A stretch of DNA of 64,000 bases from Cyclobacteriaceae bacterium (GCA_028284125.1 JANQSI010000013.1:248001-312000), one strand, 5' to 3'. Shown: positions 42,902 through 53,766, counted from the first letter of the stretch. The notes: generated from the sequence alone by a model not told the origin. Program-made: numbers and translations.

Positions 42902-43645
42902 CTAGTTGCGAATAATGAATCTTCCGCCCCTTCCACCATTCATCTCCTGCATTTCTTGTATTTTCTCATCCCGAATTTTTTCAAACTCTTCTCTGGTTAC
43001 TTTTTTCCCTTTCTTAGGGACCTCAATTACCTCATCATCTGTTAAGTTTCTAAGGTCAACTTCTAACGCTTCTATGGTTCTTCGTCCGTTGTTGGAATCC
43101 ACGGCCAGCACAACTCCTGGAAGGCCTTTAAATGTGGCGGGGCCTAACGACAGTGGTATTTGAGGTGTAAACCAGGCTGCAATCGGGATGGTATCACGCA
43201 TGTATGTTGCTTTCATACACTGGTAGCCAGCAATCATTTTTGATTCTCCTGTGATTTTCCAATCAATTTCCTCGTCTCCCTCTATCAGAAAAACTCGTCC
43301 CATGAAATCCGTTTTATCTATTGAAGTTCCTTCCTCAAGATTTGTATAAAATTCATTGTCTCCACCACCTGGCGTTCTTAGTTGAATTCTCATACCACCG
43401 CCAGAAGCTGTCACTTCTCGATTAGTATCTTCATCTGTCGGCAAAGCCTTATAAATCGACTCCTTTTCATTGAATGTTAATTGATTTTTTGATTTTCGTT
43501 CAGGTGGGATTGCTCCCCTCATTTCAGGTGGAAACCGGCTAACGTCAATTCGCATAGTAGATTCATAAGTGATGACTCCCTCTTTGTTTTGAGAAAAACA
43601 GAATGTGGCTGTTATACTCAACAAAATGATAAAAACAGATTTCAT
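42902..43645 (-). CDS. GLPGLI family protein
   Basis: 247 residues: a signal peptide (MKSVFIILLSITATFCFSQ), then a periplasmic beta-rich domain with the family hallmark FKGLPGVVL and the preceding AWFTPQIPLSLGPA. The middle GESKMIAGYQCMKAT is also typical. The C-terminal part is highly charged and ends NGGRGGRFIIRN. The family is Bacteroidota-specific, with unknown function, and is often paired with a TonB-dependent barrel as here. Confidence 0.88.
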   Translation of the reverse strand: MKSVFIILLSITATFCFSQNKEGVITYESTMRIDVSRFPPEMRGAIPPERKSKNQLTFNEKESIYKALPTDEDTNREVTASGGGMRIQLRTPGGGDNEFYTNLEEGTSIDKTDFMGRVFLIEGDEEIDWKITGESKMIAGYQCMKATYMRDTIPIAAWFTPQIPLSLGPATFKGLPGVVLAVDSNNGRRTIEALEVDLRNLTDDEVIEVPKKGKKVTREEFEKIRDEKIQEMQEMNGGRGGRFIIRN

Positions 43646-43740
43646 GTTGCTCGTTGTTTAGTTGGTAATTGGTGGAATCTCCATGATGGGAGATTCATCG
43701 ATTATTCGAACAAATAAACTGGAATAGCCTGGTGAGGTAT

Positions 43741-43770
43741 GTTAACTGCGGTTAAAGAATGTTAATGAAT
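43741..43770. repeat. Three tandem 10-bp GTTAA repeats
   Basis: GTTAACTGCG, GTTAAAGAAT and GTTAATGAAT follow each other with an exact 10-bp period, about 100 bp upstream of the GLPGLI start. One-turn phasing puts all GTTAA cores on one DNA face, as in regulator half-sites. The regulator is unknown. Confidence 0.45.
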
Positions 43771-43801
43771 AGATTTTTTAACATTTGGGCTTTGGCATAA
43801 A

Positions 43802-43833
43802 AAAAGCCATCAGAATTACTTCTCATGGCTTTT
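43802..43833 (-). terminator. atpDC terminator
   Basis: AAAAGCCAT (43802-43810) pairs with ATGGCTTTT (43825-43833). On the minus strand it ends in a long T-run, 20 bp after the atpC stop. Confidence 0.85.
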
Positions 43834-43853
43834 CTATTTAAGATTTTTTGGAG

Positions 43854-44105
43854 TTACTCATCTAAAACTTTTTCAACCAACACATTTACTTTGTTGTGAA
43901 TCACTTCAACAACGCCTCCTTCTACTAGAATGTCTACCTCTTCTTTTTTCTCCTGTTTGTATTTGATGTCTCCCTTACCAAGAGTTGTCACTAATGGTGC
44001 GTGATGATTCAAGATCTGAAATGATCCATCAATTCCAGGAAAAGTAGCGCTTTCTACTTCGCCTTCAAAAATTTTCTCATCAGGAGTAACGATCTCTATA
44101 AACAT
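43854..44105 (-). CDS. atpC: ATP synthase epsilon subunit
   Basis: 83 residues: only the N-terminal beta-sandwich domain (MFIEIVTPDEKIFEGEVESATFPGIDGSFQILNHHAPLVTTLG). The C-terminal helical hairpin of longer epsilon chains is absent, a short form usual in Bacteroidota that cannot give the helix-type ATPase inhibition. It follows atpD by 2 bp. The other F-type subunits are not in the window. Confidence 0.93.
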   Translation of the reverse strand: MFIEIVTPDEKIFEGEVESATFPGIDGSFQILNHHAPLVTTLGKGDIKYKQEKKEEVDILVEGGVVEVIHNKVNVLVEKVLDE

Positions 44106-44107
44106 GA

Positions 44108-45628
<1,521 letters not shown>

Positions 45629-45700
45629 TTATGAAATGGGGTGTTTGAATTTTGGTGCGAAAATACAGGAAAAATTTGGAGGAAAAAAGACTCTTTGAGC

Positions 45701-46912
45701 TTATGATTTCAGATAAATTCTAAAAGTTGTTCCCTTGTTCAATTCTGACTCTTTGACAAAGATTTTTCCTGCGTGATATTGCTCAATGATTCGCTTCACA
45801 AGCGTTAAACCAAGCCCCCAACCGCGCTTTTTTGTTGTAAACCCAGGACGAAACACGCTTGTCATTTTTGATTTTGAAATTCCCTTACCCGAATCCTTTA
45901 CATCGATTGCAATCTGACCTTCATTGGCCATCAAAATTTGAATTTTTATTTCGCCGTTTCCGTCCATCGCATCTGCTGCATTTTTACATAGATTTTCAAT
46001 AACCCAAGCAAACAATGAAGTATTGATCCAGCCGATGATGTTTCTATTTGGAAAGGAAGTTATCGAAATGTTGATTTTGGATGGTAGCCGTTTTTGTAGA
46101 TAGGATACGATTTCATCCATTGTCTCAGCAATGTTTCTTTCCTCCAACTGCGGTTCACTTCCAATACTTGAAAAACGATCGGTGATGGTTCGTAGGCGAT
46201 CAACGTCCTTATCAAATTCAAGTAGCGTTTCCTTTTGATCCGGATACAATCCCTTGAAATATTCTGACCAGGCCATCAAGGACGATAACGGTGTTCCTAA
46301 CTGGTGTGCCGTTTCTTTTGCCAGACCCACCCAAACCATGTTTTGCTCTGACCTCCTCAGGTAGTTCATGATCAAAAAAGTGATGAAACCAAAAACAGCA
46401 ATCACAGAAAGCTGAACATATGGATAGAAGCGCAGCTGATTCAGAAGAAATGAATTCTTGTAATAGATGTATTTGTACCCATAAATCGTGTTTTCTCCGG
46501 CTAGCGTTACAAGTATGGGATCGTGCTGTTCTTTCATTCGTTCAATCTCTTTATTGAGAAATTGAGTTCTTTCTTCACGATCGGTAATTTTATCTGCTTT
46601 GCTGATGTTCCGATAATCTTCTGGGACACCATCTTCACTTGTCAAAATCACTGGAATGGTGTGATTCGCTTTTACAATTTCATCCAATACCAAAAGAAAA
46701 TTATCAGCACTTTCATTAGCGAGAAATTCAAGTGAGCTTGCATAGATGTCTATCTGTCTTCTTTCTCGCTCTCGTATTTGATCAACAAGGTTATTGGTGT
46801 AAAGGATTGATGCAATACTGATCAGTATTGCGACTCCTAAAATGATCCACTTTAGGTGTGGCCTTAGGGGATATAAACCAATCGTGGTTACGTCTTTTAG
46901 TTTCTTCTTCAA
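45701..46912 (-). CDS. Membrane sensor histidine kinase
   Basis: 403 residues. Two membrane helices (WIILGVAILISIASILYT near 22-40 and YPYVQLSVIAVFGFITFLIMNYL near 165-187) enclose an extracellular sensor of about 120 residues. The kinase core has the phospho-His in LAKETAHQLGTPLSSLMAW, an unusual H-box, then an HATPase with VIENLCKNAADAMDG, VKDSGKGI, RPGFTTKKRGWGLGLTLVKRII. No response regulator is adjacent. It lies downstream of atpD on the same strand but 84 bp on the upstream side, so it is a separate unit. Confidence 0.9.
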   Translation of the reverse strand: MKKKLKDVTTIGLYPLRPHLKWIILGVAILISIASILYTNNLVDQIRERERRQIDIYASSLEFLANESADNFLLVLDEIVKANHTIPVILTSEDGVPEDYRNISKADKITDREERTQFLNKEIERMKEQHDPILVTLAGENTIYGYKYIYYKNSFLLNQLRFYPYVQLSVIAVFGFITFLIMNYLRRSEQNMVWVGLAKETAHQLGTPLSSLMAWSEYFKGLYPDQKETLLEFDKDVDRLRTITDRFSSIGSEPQLEERNIAETMDEIVSYLQKRLPSKINISITSFPNRNIIGWINTSLFAWVIENLCKNAADAMDGNGEIKIQILMANEGQIAIDVKDSGKGISKSKMTSVFRPGFTTKKRGWGLGLTLVKRIIEQYHAGKIFVKESELNKGTTFRIYLKS

Positions 46913-46965
46913 CGAACAATCCTTTGGTTAAAAATAACCAGGATTGAAAGAATGTGTCTTGAAAG

Positions 46966-47123
46966 TCATTCTGAACTTGATTCAGAATCTTCGAAAACTG
47001 ACCTAAGGGGATACTTCATTTCGTTCAGTATGACAATGATTATACAGTAAGTAACTGTCATGCTGACAAGGGGAGCATCTTTACATTGTTATGGAAGATG
47101 CTGAAATAAATTCAGCATGACAG
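46966..47123. repeat. Interspersed palindromic repeats, including a nested long hairpin
   Basis: A first unit at 46966-46994 has an ATTCTGAA/TTCAGAAT stem. At 47057-47123 two units stand head to head: TGTCATGCTGA (47057-47067) pairs with TCAGCATGACA (47113-47123), and inside AGCATCTT pairs with AAGATGCT. The rest of this intergenic stretch (46913-47206) shows no gene. Same family as 16419-16540 and 27068-27109. Confidence 0.8.
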
Positions 47124-47206
47124 CTGGTCTTGAATTACATTGTACCATCTTAACTGGTTGAACTACTAACACGGACTATTCAACTAATTAACTAATTCAC
47201 CGGCAA

Positions 47207-48517
47207 TCAATTTTTCATCATAAACCACTTCGCAAGCACTTTGTAATTGACCTTGGTACCGTGCATTAAAATACCAATTCGGTAGATTCTACTTGCCAGC
47301 CAAATGGTAAAAATGAATCCGGCGACAAGCAAAACCATTGAAAGTCCAAGCTCCCAAAGTGGAACTCCGAAAGGAACTCGCATCATCATAACTACCGGTG
47401 AAGTGAATGGAATCATTGACATCCAAAAAGCAAATGTCCCATGTGGTTCGATCAATACTGCACCTAATGAAGCAATTGCGGCGATGAGCGGTATCGTGAT
47501 TGGAAACATAAATTGTTGAGCATCGGCATCACTATCCACTGCGGAACCAACTGCGGCAAATAGTGCGCTATACAATAGGTATCCACAAATGAAATAGAAC
47601 ACAAAAGCTCCCAATGTCAATGGAATATTGATGGAGTTAACCGATTTCATAATGTCCTCAACAGGATTCACGGGTTGCGCCTGAATTTCTGCTGATTGTT
47701 CAATTGCCTCGGTCATCTGTTGTGAAGCTTCCGCTCTCGCAGCAAACACATTAATACCTACCGAGCCAAGCACGGATGTGAGTACGATCCACATCAACAA
47801 TTGTGTGAATCCGACCGCTGCTATTCCAATGACTTTTCCCATCATTAGGTGAAAGGGTCGAACTGAAGAAATAATCACCTCGACAATCCGGCTAGTTTTT
47901 TCTTCAATAACGCCGCGCATGCATTGTGCTCCATAAATGAAGATGAACATATAGATCATGAAAGCTGCTACATACCCGACTCCAGTCGCAGTACCGGAGC
48001 TACTGTCTTTTTCTTCTCCTGATGAGGAGAGATTGATGGAGTGAATGGAGACATTGGACTCCAATCCATCTAAAATTTCCTGGGTTAGTCCAGATCTCAA
48101 AAGCTTGATACTTTCAATCTCATTCTCGATTCTTCGTTCAATGGACCGGACGAGACTGATGCTTGGATTGCCTGGCGCATAAAATGAAACTCCTTCCGGA
48201 TCATCCAAATTAGAAAGCTCAGGGATATAAATAAGTCCGTCGATTATGCCAAATTCCACATGTTTTTTAGCAGAATCCAATGGCATATCAATGTAGATAT
48301 ATGTTTCATCATCGTCCGAAACGAAAAGCTCCGGGAACAATCCACTTTCGTCCAATACCTCAATGTTCTTGCTTTCACCACCCTGGTCAGAGAGCCAAAA
48401 GATCAAGGCGAAAATTCCCACGAATAATAATGGAGCCAGGAAAGTCATGATGATGAATGATTTTTTCTTGACTCGAGTCAAATATTCTCGTGCGATTATT
48501 AAGCCTATATTATTCAT
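47207..48517 (-). CDS. ABC-2 type exporter permease (NatB-like)
   Basis: 436 residues. An N-terminal helix (SFIIMTFLAPLLFVGIFALIFWL) is followed by a large external domain (about 45-175) and five or six helices from 180 on, including MIYMFIFIYGAQCMRGVIEEKTSRIVEVIISSVRPFHLMMGKVIG, a hallmark of the ABC2 family. It overlaps the ATPase gene upstream by 8 bp, so the two form one transporter. NatAB systems export Na+ in Bacillus; the substrate here is unknown. Confidence 0.9.
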   Translation of the reverse strand: MNNIGLIIAREYLTRVKKKSFIIMTFLAPLLFVGIFALIFWLSDQGGESKNIEVLDESGLFPELFVSDDDETYIYIDMPLDSAKKHVEFGIIDGLIYIPELSNLDDPEGVSFYAPGNPSISLVRSIERRIENEIESIKLLRSGLTQEILDGLESNVSIHSINLSSSGEEKDSSSGTATGVGYVAAFMIYMFIFIYGAQCMRGVIEEKTSRIVEVIISSVRPFHLMMGKVIGIAAVGFTQLLMWIVLTSVLGSVGINVFAARAEASQQMTEAIEQSAEIQAQPVNPVEDIMKSVNSINIPLTLGAFVFYFICGYLLYSALFAAVGSAVDSDADAQQFMFPITIPLIAAIASLGAVLIEPHGTFAFWMSMIPFTSPVVMMMRVPFGVPLWELGLSMVLLVAGFIFTIWLASRIYRIGILMHGTKVNYKVLAKWFMMKN

Positions 48518-49418
48518 GATTTCCTCCTTTCACTTGAGAGATGAAAATTTCATTGACACTTGGAACTCGCTCAACAAATGAGTGAATTTCTACTTTAGAA
48601 ATAAGTGATTTCAATAACTCGTTTGGATCCTCGACTGTTGCTTTGATGATTGAGCTGTTAAGTCCTCGCTCGGTGGTTTCACTGGAGATCAATTCAAAAG
48701 CTGAGTTACCAGTGAGTGTCCCTGTATATTCTACGTTGAATGTTCCGTCTCTGAATTTTTCTTTGATATCCAGTTTCTTGCCATCCAAGATTTTCTCTGA
48801 CTGGTTAATGAGCGCGATGTGATCACATAACTCTTCTACAGATTCCATTCTGTGTGTAGAAAAAATGATTGTTGCTCCTTTTTCTCTTAGCTCTAAAATT
48901 TCATTCTTAATGATATCAGCATTCACTGGATCGAAACCGGAAAATGGCTCATCCAAAATCAAAAGATCTGGTTCATGCAAGACTGTCGCGATAAACTGAA
49001 CCTTTTGTGCCATTCCTTTTGAAAGGTCTTCGATTGTCTTATTCCACCACTCAGACAGTTCTAATTTTGCTAACCACGACTTTATCCTTTTTACCGCATC
49101 ACTTCTGTTTAGTCCTTTTAATCGAGCCAAATAAAGCAGCTGCTCTCCTACTTTCATTTTTTTGTACAATCCACGCTCCTCAGGTAAATATCCGATCCTT
49201 CTTACAAGCTCGGTAGTCATTTGTTCTCCTTTAAGAGCCACTTTGCCTTGGTCTTGTTCGATGATCATAGTAATGATTCGGATCAGGGTGGTCTTACCTG
49301 CCCCATTTGGTCCCAGAAGTCCGAAAATGCTTTTCTCCGGGATTTCCAGGCTTACACCGTTCAGTGCCTGATGATCACTGTACGATTTGTGAATATTTTC
49401 TACTGATAATAAACTCAA
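48510..49418 (-). CDS. ABC transporter ATP-binding protein (NatA-like)
   Basis: 302 residues. Walker A is GLLGPNGAGKTTL, the Q-loop region GYLPEERGLYKKMKVGEQL, signature DLSKGMAQKVQF, Walker B LLILDEPFSGFDPVN and the switch His in IIFSTHRME. The signature is a variant (LSKGM rather than LSGGQ), common in this subgroup. A C-terminal domain of about 80 residues follows, of the DUF4162 type. Its partner permease follows with an 8-bp overlap. Confidence 0.92.
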   Translation of the reverse strand: MSLLSVENIHKSYSDHQALNGVSLEIPEKSIFGLLGPNGAGKTTLIRIITMIIEQDQGKVALKGEQMTTELVRRIGYLPEERGLYKKMKVGEQLLYLARLKGLNRSDAVKRIKSWLAKLELSEWWNKTIEDLSKGMAQKVQFIATVLHEPDLLILDEPFSGFDPVNADIIKNEILELREKGATIIFSTHRMESVEELCDHIALINQSEKILDGKKLDIKEKFRDGTFNVEYTGTLTGNSAFELISSETTERGLNSSIIKATVEDPNELLKSLISKVEIHSFVERVPSVNEIFISQVKGGNHE

Positions 49419-49571
49419 TGCTTTCCTCCTTTTTAATACAAAATTGATTTGCTAGCTGATTGTTACGAACATTAGTCCACGAAACTATCAATTTATTACA
49501 ATGCTTCGCTTTTTTTTCTGCTAGCTGGATTTTGAGCCTATTTTAGTGGCCGAATACACCTGCTAACCGGA

Positions 49572-50330
49572 GTGCTATTATTAAGAAGACTATATTCTAC
49601 CTGGGTCGTCCTTGTGATGGCAGTGCTTTTTTTCATTCTTATTATCCCATTAATTCTGTGCATTCCAATTAGAAAAGCCCATTTTATTGCTCTGAGATTA
49701 AACATCCTCTGGGCCTGGTGTTTTTTTAGAATGGCTTTTATGCCATTGAAAGTTGAATGGAAATTTAAACTCGATAAGAATCAGCAGTACATCCTTTGCT
49801 CGAATCATTTTTCTTATTTGGATATTCCCGGCCTTGGTTTGTTTCCAAAACCGTTCAAGTTTGTTGGAAAGAGTCAGTTAGGTAAAATTCCTTTATTCGG
49901 GCTTATGTACAACAACCTTCACATCACCGTCAATAGATCGAGTTATAAAAGCCGGGCAGTTAGCTTAAGAAAAGCTCGCACTGCCATTCAAGATGGATTC
50001 AATCTCGGCTTTTTTCCTGAAGGTGGTATTCGTCTGAAGGAGTTTCCAAACATGGTAAATTTTCAAGATGGCGCATTCAGACTGGCAGCCGAAAACAACT
50101 TACCTGTCGTACCAATCTCTCTGCTTGATAACTACAATATTCTAAGAGATGATGAAGTTTTTAATATGAGGAGGAGAATTTGTCGTGTTGTCTATCACGA
50201 GCCCATTTGGGCGAAAGATGCTTCCGAAGAAGAAATAAAAAAACTTAAAACCAGTGTTTACCGTGTGATTCAAGACGAATTGACTTCACGTCACAAAAAA
50301 ACATCTCCCAAAAAAGAAACACTTGCCTAA
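49572..50330 (+). CDS. 1-acyl-glycerol-3-phosphate acyltransferase-like (PlsC family)
   Basis: 252 residues with an N-terminal membrane helix (WVVLVMAVLFFILIIPLILC). The acyltransferase motifs are NHFSYLDIPGL (the HX4D catalytic pair), GKSQLGKIPLFG, FFPEGGIRLKEFPN and VVPISLLDNY. It probably makes phosphatidate or another acylated lipid at the inner membrane. The start is GTG at 49572; a later ATG would cut the membrane helix. The next gene starts 3 bp after the stop. Confidence 0.87.
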   Translation: MLLLRRLYSTWVVLVMAVLFFILIIPLILCIPIRKAHFIALRLNILWAWCFFRMAFMPLKVEWKFKLDKNQQYILCSNHFSYLDIPGLGLFPKPFKFVGKSQLGKIPLFGLMYNNLHITVNRSSYKSRAVSLRKARTAIQDGFNLGFFPEGGIRLKEFPNMVNFQDGAFRLAAENNLPVVPISLLDNYNILRDDEVFNMRRRICRVVYHEPIWAKDASEEEIKKLKTSVYRVIQDELTSRHKKTSPKKETLA

Positions 50331-50333
50331 AAA

Positions 50334-52925
50334 ATGATAGAAGAGAGAGTAAAAAAAAGCATTCAAATCTTATTTTTTGGCTGCCTCGTGATACTTCTCT
50401 GGCTTTACGCTAAGGGCTATCACAATTCAATTGGATGGGAAGTGACTACTTCAGCAGAAGTCTTAAAATATCCAGCCATTGAAATAGAAGGAAATCTTTT
50501 GGACTTCAGTATTACTGGAGAAAAATACCTGCTGACTGAAAATTACACGGGCGGTCCAATAGTTAGAAACAGGGTAGTGGACACGTTGCTGGTTTCTGTT
50601 GGATGGATTGGAATTTGTTTAGCATTGACAGCTTCTTCTTTTCTGAGGAGATATGGATTTCTATTCGCGCTCGGCCTATTCACCTTATTTATAAACCGAT
50701 TGAACCTGGGAGAAATTGGGCTTTTCGGGATTCAAAATCGAATGGTGATGCTCATTCCTTTCCTGGGATTCATAGGGCCTCTATTTTATTTTCATGAATA
50801 CAGACCAACTACAAAATTCCTTTTCAGGTTTACAACACTTCTCCTGGTCAGCATCATTCTGGGATTTTTTGGAATTTCTGAATCTGCGATATTCCTAGAT
50901 TATTTTGTTAGTCATTCTTTGTTTGCATATTCTATTGCAGGCTTGTTATTCCTGTTCATTCTTGCTGAGGAAAACATTTTTGGGATCTTATTTCTAGTCA
51001 CACGAGTCAAGGGCGGAAAAAGCAACTTTCAGCATTTCATCATTCTCTCGTTGATTTATTTGGTCAATCTGATTTTGTATTATCTCAATAAATCAGGCAT
51101 TGTACCAAACTCCTTTTCATTTTTCGACCCGTTTATTCTATTAGCTTTTTCTTGTGTGGTGGCTTACTGGACCTTGAAATTCAAGGCAAATCATTTTCGA
51201 GATATTGCAGATCCCGAATATTCAAGGATCTTGTTTTATGGACTTGGAATCGTTCTGTTTTCATTTTTAGGGCTTGCATTTTTTAGAGGCAACGATGCTG
51301 TGTATGAAAGCTTTCACTACTTCATTCTGTATTTCCACATCGGGTTTGGGTTCTTTTTCTTTTTGTATTTGATTATCAACTTCATCGACGCTTTTCTTCA
51401 AGGGTTTGAAGTGTACAAAATCGCCTATAAGGAGCAGCACTTCCCTTATGTCTCAGCTCGACTTGGAGGGCTGGTGGTCGTTCTTGGATTTTATTTTCTC
51501 GCTACTCAAGAGCCTTATAGTTTACTCAAATCCGGATATTACTGCAACCTGGGGAACCTGGAAGAGACGCTTGGCAATCCTGATCTGGCTGATCAATATT
51601 ACCAGCAAGCAAGTTTCCTTGGATACAACACTCATCATTCGAATTATCAGCTGGCATGGAACTACTCAGATAAGGGGAATGATTACTTGACGCAAACGCA
51701 TTTCGAAAAGGCAGCTTCCAGATTCCCATCTTCGTTTGCTCTTATCAACTACGCCAATCTTGACAAGGAGATTAATCCGGTGAAAGTTCAAGCAACATTG
51801 GAACGGGCGCAACAGCAATTCGGTGACGGAGAAATTGGCAATAACTATGGCCTCTTGAGAATGCAAAATGAAGAATGGGAAAAGGCGCTTGAACATTTTG
51901 AAGATGCCGAATCCAGTACCTCATGGAATCAGGCCCCTTTGATAAACAAGTGGGCAGTCTTAAACAAGTTGAAATCTACTGACTCAGCGCAGTTTCTAAA
52001 AGATTATGAACAGGGAAATCATGGAGTGAAAGGCAATATCCTGGCAACCGATTTTGACCCTTCGCTTTCACTTGCTTATCAGGATTTCCAGGAAGTCCCG
52101 GTTCTTCACCGTCAAGCATATCTACTCAACGCTTCTTCCCTATTTGATGATGACACACTTGCGGCTCTTGCTATTTATGAGATCGAAAATTCAATTGATG
52201 GGAATTACAACGACCGATTGAGAAAAGCACTGGCGATTCATTACTACAAAAAAGGAGAAGTGAATAAAGCCTTTCGAATGATGGATTATTTGCAGGCAAA
52301 TAGTTATCAACATGTCAAAGGCTCTCATTTAAACGACATTGGCAAGTTGGCACTCGACCAAGGTGCGTACAGACTTGCACTCGAGTATTTTGAACGAGCA
52401 GCCAACAGTAATTATCAAGCAGCAGAATTAAATCAAGTTGAAGCTTTGGCTGGTTTAAGTCGAGAAATTGAAATACCAGATTCTCTTCTGAAAACGGTTC
52501 AAAAAGACCCGGGCCTAACTGCTTTAGCAAATCAAATCTTAGCAAATCTTGAGGCTGGCGAATTCATCAGAAAGGAACCTGAGCAAGGCAATTATGATTT
52601 TTCACAAATGGAAGATTCTCTAATTGTTAGAATTGCATCACGAAATGCGTTTGATGAGAAGACGGTGATTGATGCAGTCAAAATTCTTGAAGAAAGAGAA
52701 AACAACAACTGCTACCACGTAATGCTGGAAGCCATCGAGATCAATCCCTATTCCGCTAATCTTCTTAGAACCTATGCGATCACTGCGCTAAAGCAAAACT
52801 TCACTGCATATGCTGAAGCCGTTTTACCAAGGATTGCTACATTGATTGATAAAAATTCCTTTGTAGAATTCGTTCAAGAATTCAATACCGTCAAAGAAAA
52901 TCAAGCGGCTGAACCTTGGGATTAG
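50334..52925 (+). CDS. Polytopic membrane protein with C-terminal TPR domain
   Basis: 863 residues. The first 400 contain about ten to twelve hydrophobic helices, with one extracytoplasmic loop between the first two. From about residue 405 there is a helical TPR-like solenoid (YYCNLGNLEETLGNPDLADQYYQQASFLGY, EEWEKALEHFEDAES, AYRLALEYFERAANSNYQAAELNQ with a Q/G variant). No family is recognised. It is coupled to the acyltransferase gene (3 bp gap), hinting at an envelope or lipid role. The stop is followed by a terminator. Confidence 0.75.
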   Translation: MIEERVKKSIQILFFGCLVILLWLYAKGYHNSIGWEVTTSAEVLKYPAIEIEGNLLDFSITGEKYLLTENYTGGPIVRNRVVDTLLVSVGWIGICLALTASSFLRRYGFLFALGLFTLFINRLNLGEIGLFGIQNRMVMLIPFLGFIGPLFYFHEYRPTTKFLFRFTTLLLVSIILGFFGISESAIFLDYFVSHSLFAYSIAGLLFLFILAEENIFGILFLVTRVKGGKSNFQHFIILSLIYLVNLILYYLNKSGIVPNSFSFFDPFILLAFSCVVAYWTLKFKANHFRDIADPEYSRILFYGLGIVLFSFLGLAFFRGNDAVYESFHYFILYFHIGFGFFFFLYLIINFIDAFLQGFEVYKIAYKEQHFPYVSARLGGLVVVLGFYFLATQEPYSLLKSGYYCNLGNLEETLGNPDLADQYYQQASFLGYNTHHSNYQLAWNYSDKGNDYLTQTHFEKAASRFPSSFALINYANLDKEINPVKVQATLERAQQQFGDGEIGNNYGLLRMQNEEWEKALEHFEDAESSTSWNQAPLINKWAVLNKLKSTDSAQFLKDYEQGNHGVKGNILATDFDPSLSLAYQDFQEVPVLHRQAYLLNASSLFDDDTLAALAIYEIENSIDGNYNDRLRKALAIHYYKKGEVNKAFRMMDYLQANSYQHVKGSHLNDIGKLALDQGAYRLALEYFERAANSNYQAAELNQVEALAGLSREIEIPDSLLKTVQKDPGLTALANQILANLEAGEFIRKEPEQGNYDFSQMEDSLIVRIASRNAFDEKTVIDAVKILEERENNNCYHVMLEAIEINPYSANLLRTYAITALKQNFTAYAEAVLPRIATLIDKNSFVEFVQEFNTVKENQAAEPWD

Positions 52926-52930
52926 GTCAC

Positions 52931-52958
52931 AAAAAAAGGCCTCCAAAATGAAGGCCTT
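52931..52958. terminator. Bidirectional terminator
   Basis: AAGGCCT (52936-52942) pairs with AGGCCTT (52952-52958). The A-run at 52931-52937 gives a strong T-run for the minus-strand tonB transcript; it also lies directly behind the plus-strand TPR gene. Confidence 0.75.
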
Positions 52959-52978
52959 CCTTGATGTTTCTATAAATC

Positions 52979-53656
52979 TTAGTTAGAAAACTTAAACAGA
53001 ATATTTTGAATCATTTTCTGTCTAACTGCTCTACCTCTTTGTTTTCCTGGTTTCCACTTGGGAGATTTTGTTAAGACTCTAACAGCTTCTTCATCACACC
53101 CAGCACCAATTCCTTTCACAACTTTAATATCTGTCAAAGATCCATCTCTTTCCACTACAAACTGAACGAACACTCTTCCTTCAATTCCCATTCGCTGTGC
53201 CTGTCTTGGATACTTCATTTCTTTCTTCAGGTATCCGTAGAAAGCCTCTAGTCCTCCTGGGAATCCTGCTGGCTCTTCTACAATGGTGAAAATCTCATCA
53301 ACATTTTCTTCTTCAGGAGCTTCTTCGAAGATAATTTCCTCAACAACAGTTTCTTCCGTTACCTCAACGTCAAGTTCAACTTCGATCTCTTCTTCGATTT
53401 CCTCTTCATCAGGAACTTCGATGATTTCTGGAAGTTTGATCTTTGGTGGAGGTGGAGGTGGCTGCTCAGTCGGTGGAATTTCGAGAATATCTTCAAAGTC
53501 ATCGTCAACGCTTCCAAGGTCCAATAGACCAGCATCGTCATAAGACCTCCACTCGAATGCTACAATTGTGAGCAACAAACTGCCACACAATCCTATGTTG
53601 AGAAAGAGGCTTGATTTTTTCGCCAAATCGGCTTTTGGATTTTTCTTAAGCTCCAT
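52979..53656 (-). CDS. tonB: Energy transducer TonB (paralogue 1)
   Basis: 225 residues. A short cytoplasmic start (MELKKNPKADLAKKSSLF) is followed by one membrane helix (LNIGLCGSLLLTIVAF), PPPPPPK and a long Glu-rich linker (PDEEEIEEEIEVELDVEV). The C-terminal TonB domain reads YPRQAQRMGIEGRVFVQFVVERDGSLTDIKVVKGIGAGCDEEAVRVL. Such proteins energise outer-membrane receptors with ExbB/ExbD. It is similar along its whole length to the gene at 54268, from which gcvH separates it. Confidence 0.9.
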   Translation of the reverse strand: MELKKNPKADLAKKSSLFLNIGLCGSLLLTIVAFEWRSYDDAGLLDLGSVDDDFEDILEIPPTEQPPPPPPKIKLPEIIEVPDEEEIEEEIEVELDVEVTEETVVEEIIFEEAPEEENVDEIFTIVEEPAGFPGGLEAFYGYLKKEMKYPRQAQRMGIEGRVFVQFVVERDGSLTDIKVVKGIGAGCDEEAVRVLTKSPKWKPGKQRGRAVRQKMIQNILFKFSN

Positions 53657-53685
53657 AATATCCTTCTTTTTTAGAAGTTGAACGT

Positions 53686-53693
53686 CAAATATA
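53686..53693 (-). promoter_or_regulatory. -7 box of tonB paralogue 1
   Basis: CAAATATA on the plus strand reads TATATTTG on the minus strand and fits TAnnTTTG, 30 bp before the start codon. The 14-nt motif CAAAAAACATTCCA at 53747 recurs upstream of the second tonB at 55016. Confidence 0.5.
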
Positions 53694-53766
53694 TGTTCCT
53701 TGCAAAAGAATTGCTAATCAGAACAATCGTATTACTTGATTTTTAACAAAAAACATTCCAAAAATG

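Noticed and set aside
49451-49530. Two GCTAGCTG copies between the ABC transporter and acyltransferase genes
   Set aside because: Only 8 bp is shared; too short to separate from chance without a genome-wide count.
53283-53543. Ser-rich plus-strand frame opposite tonB
   Set aside because: It is the mirror of the Glu-rich TonB linker codons.
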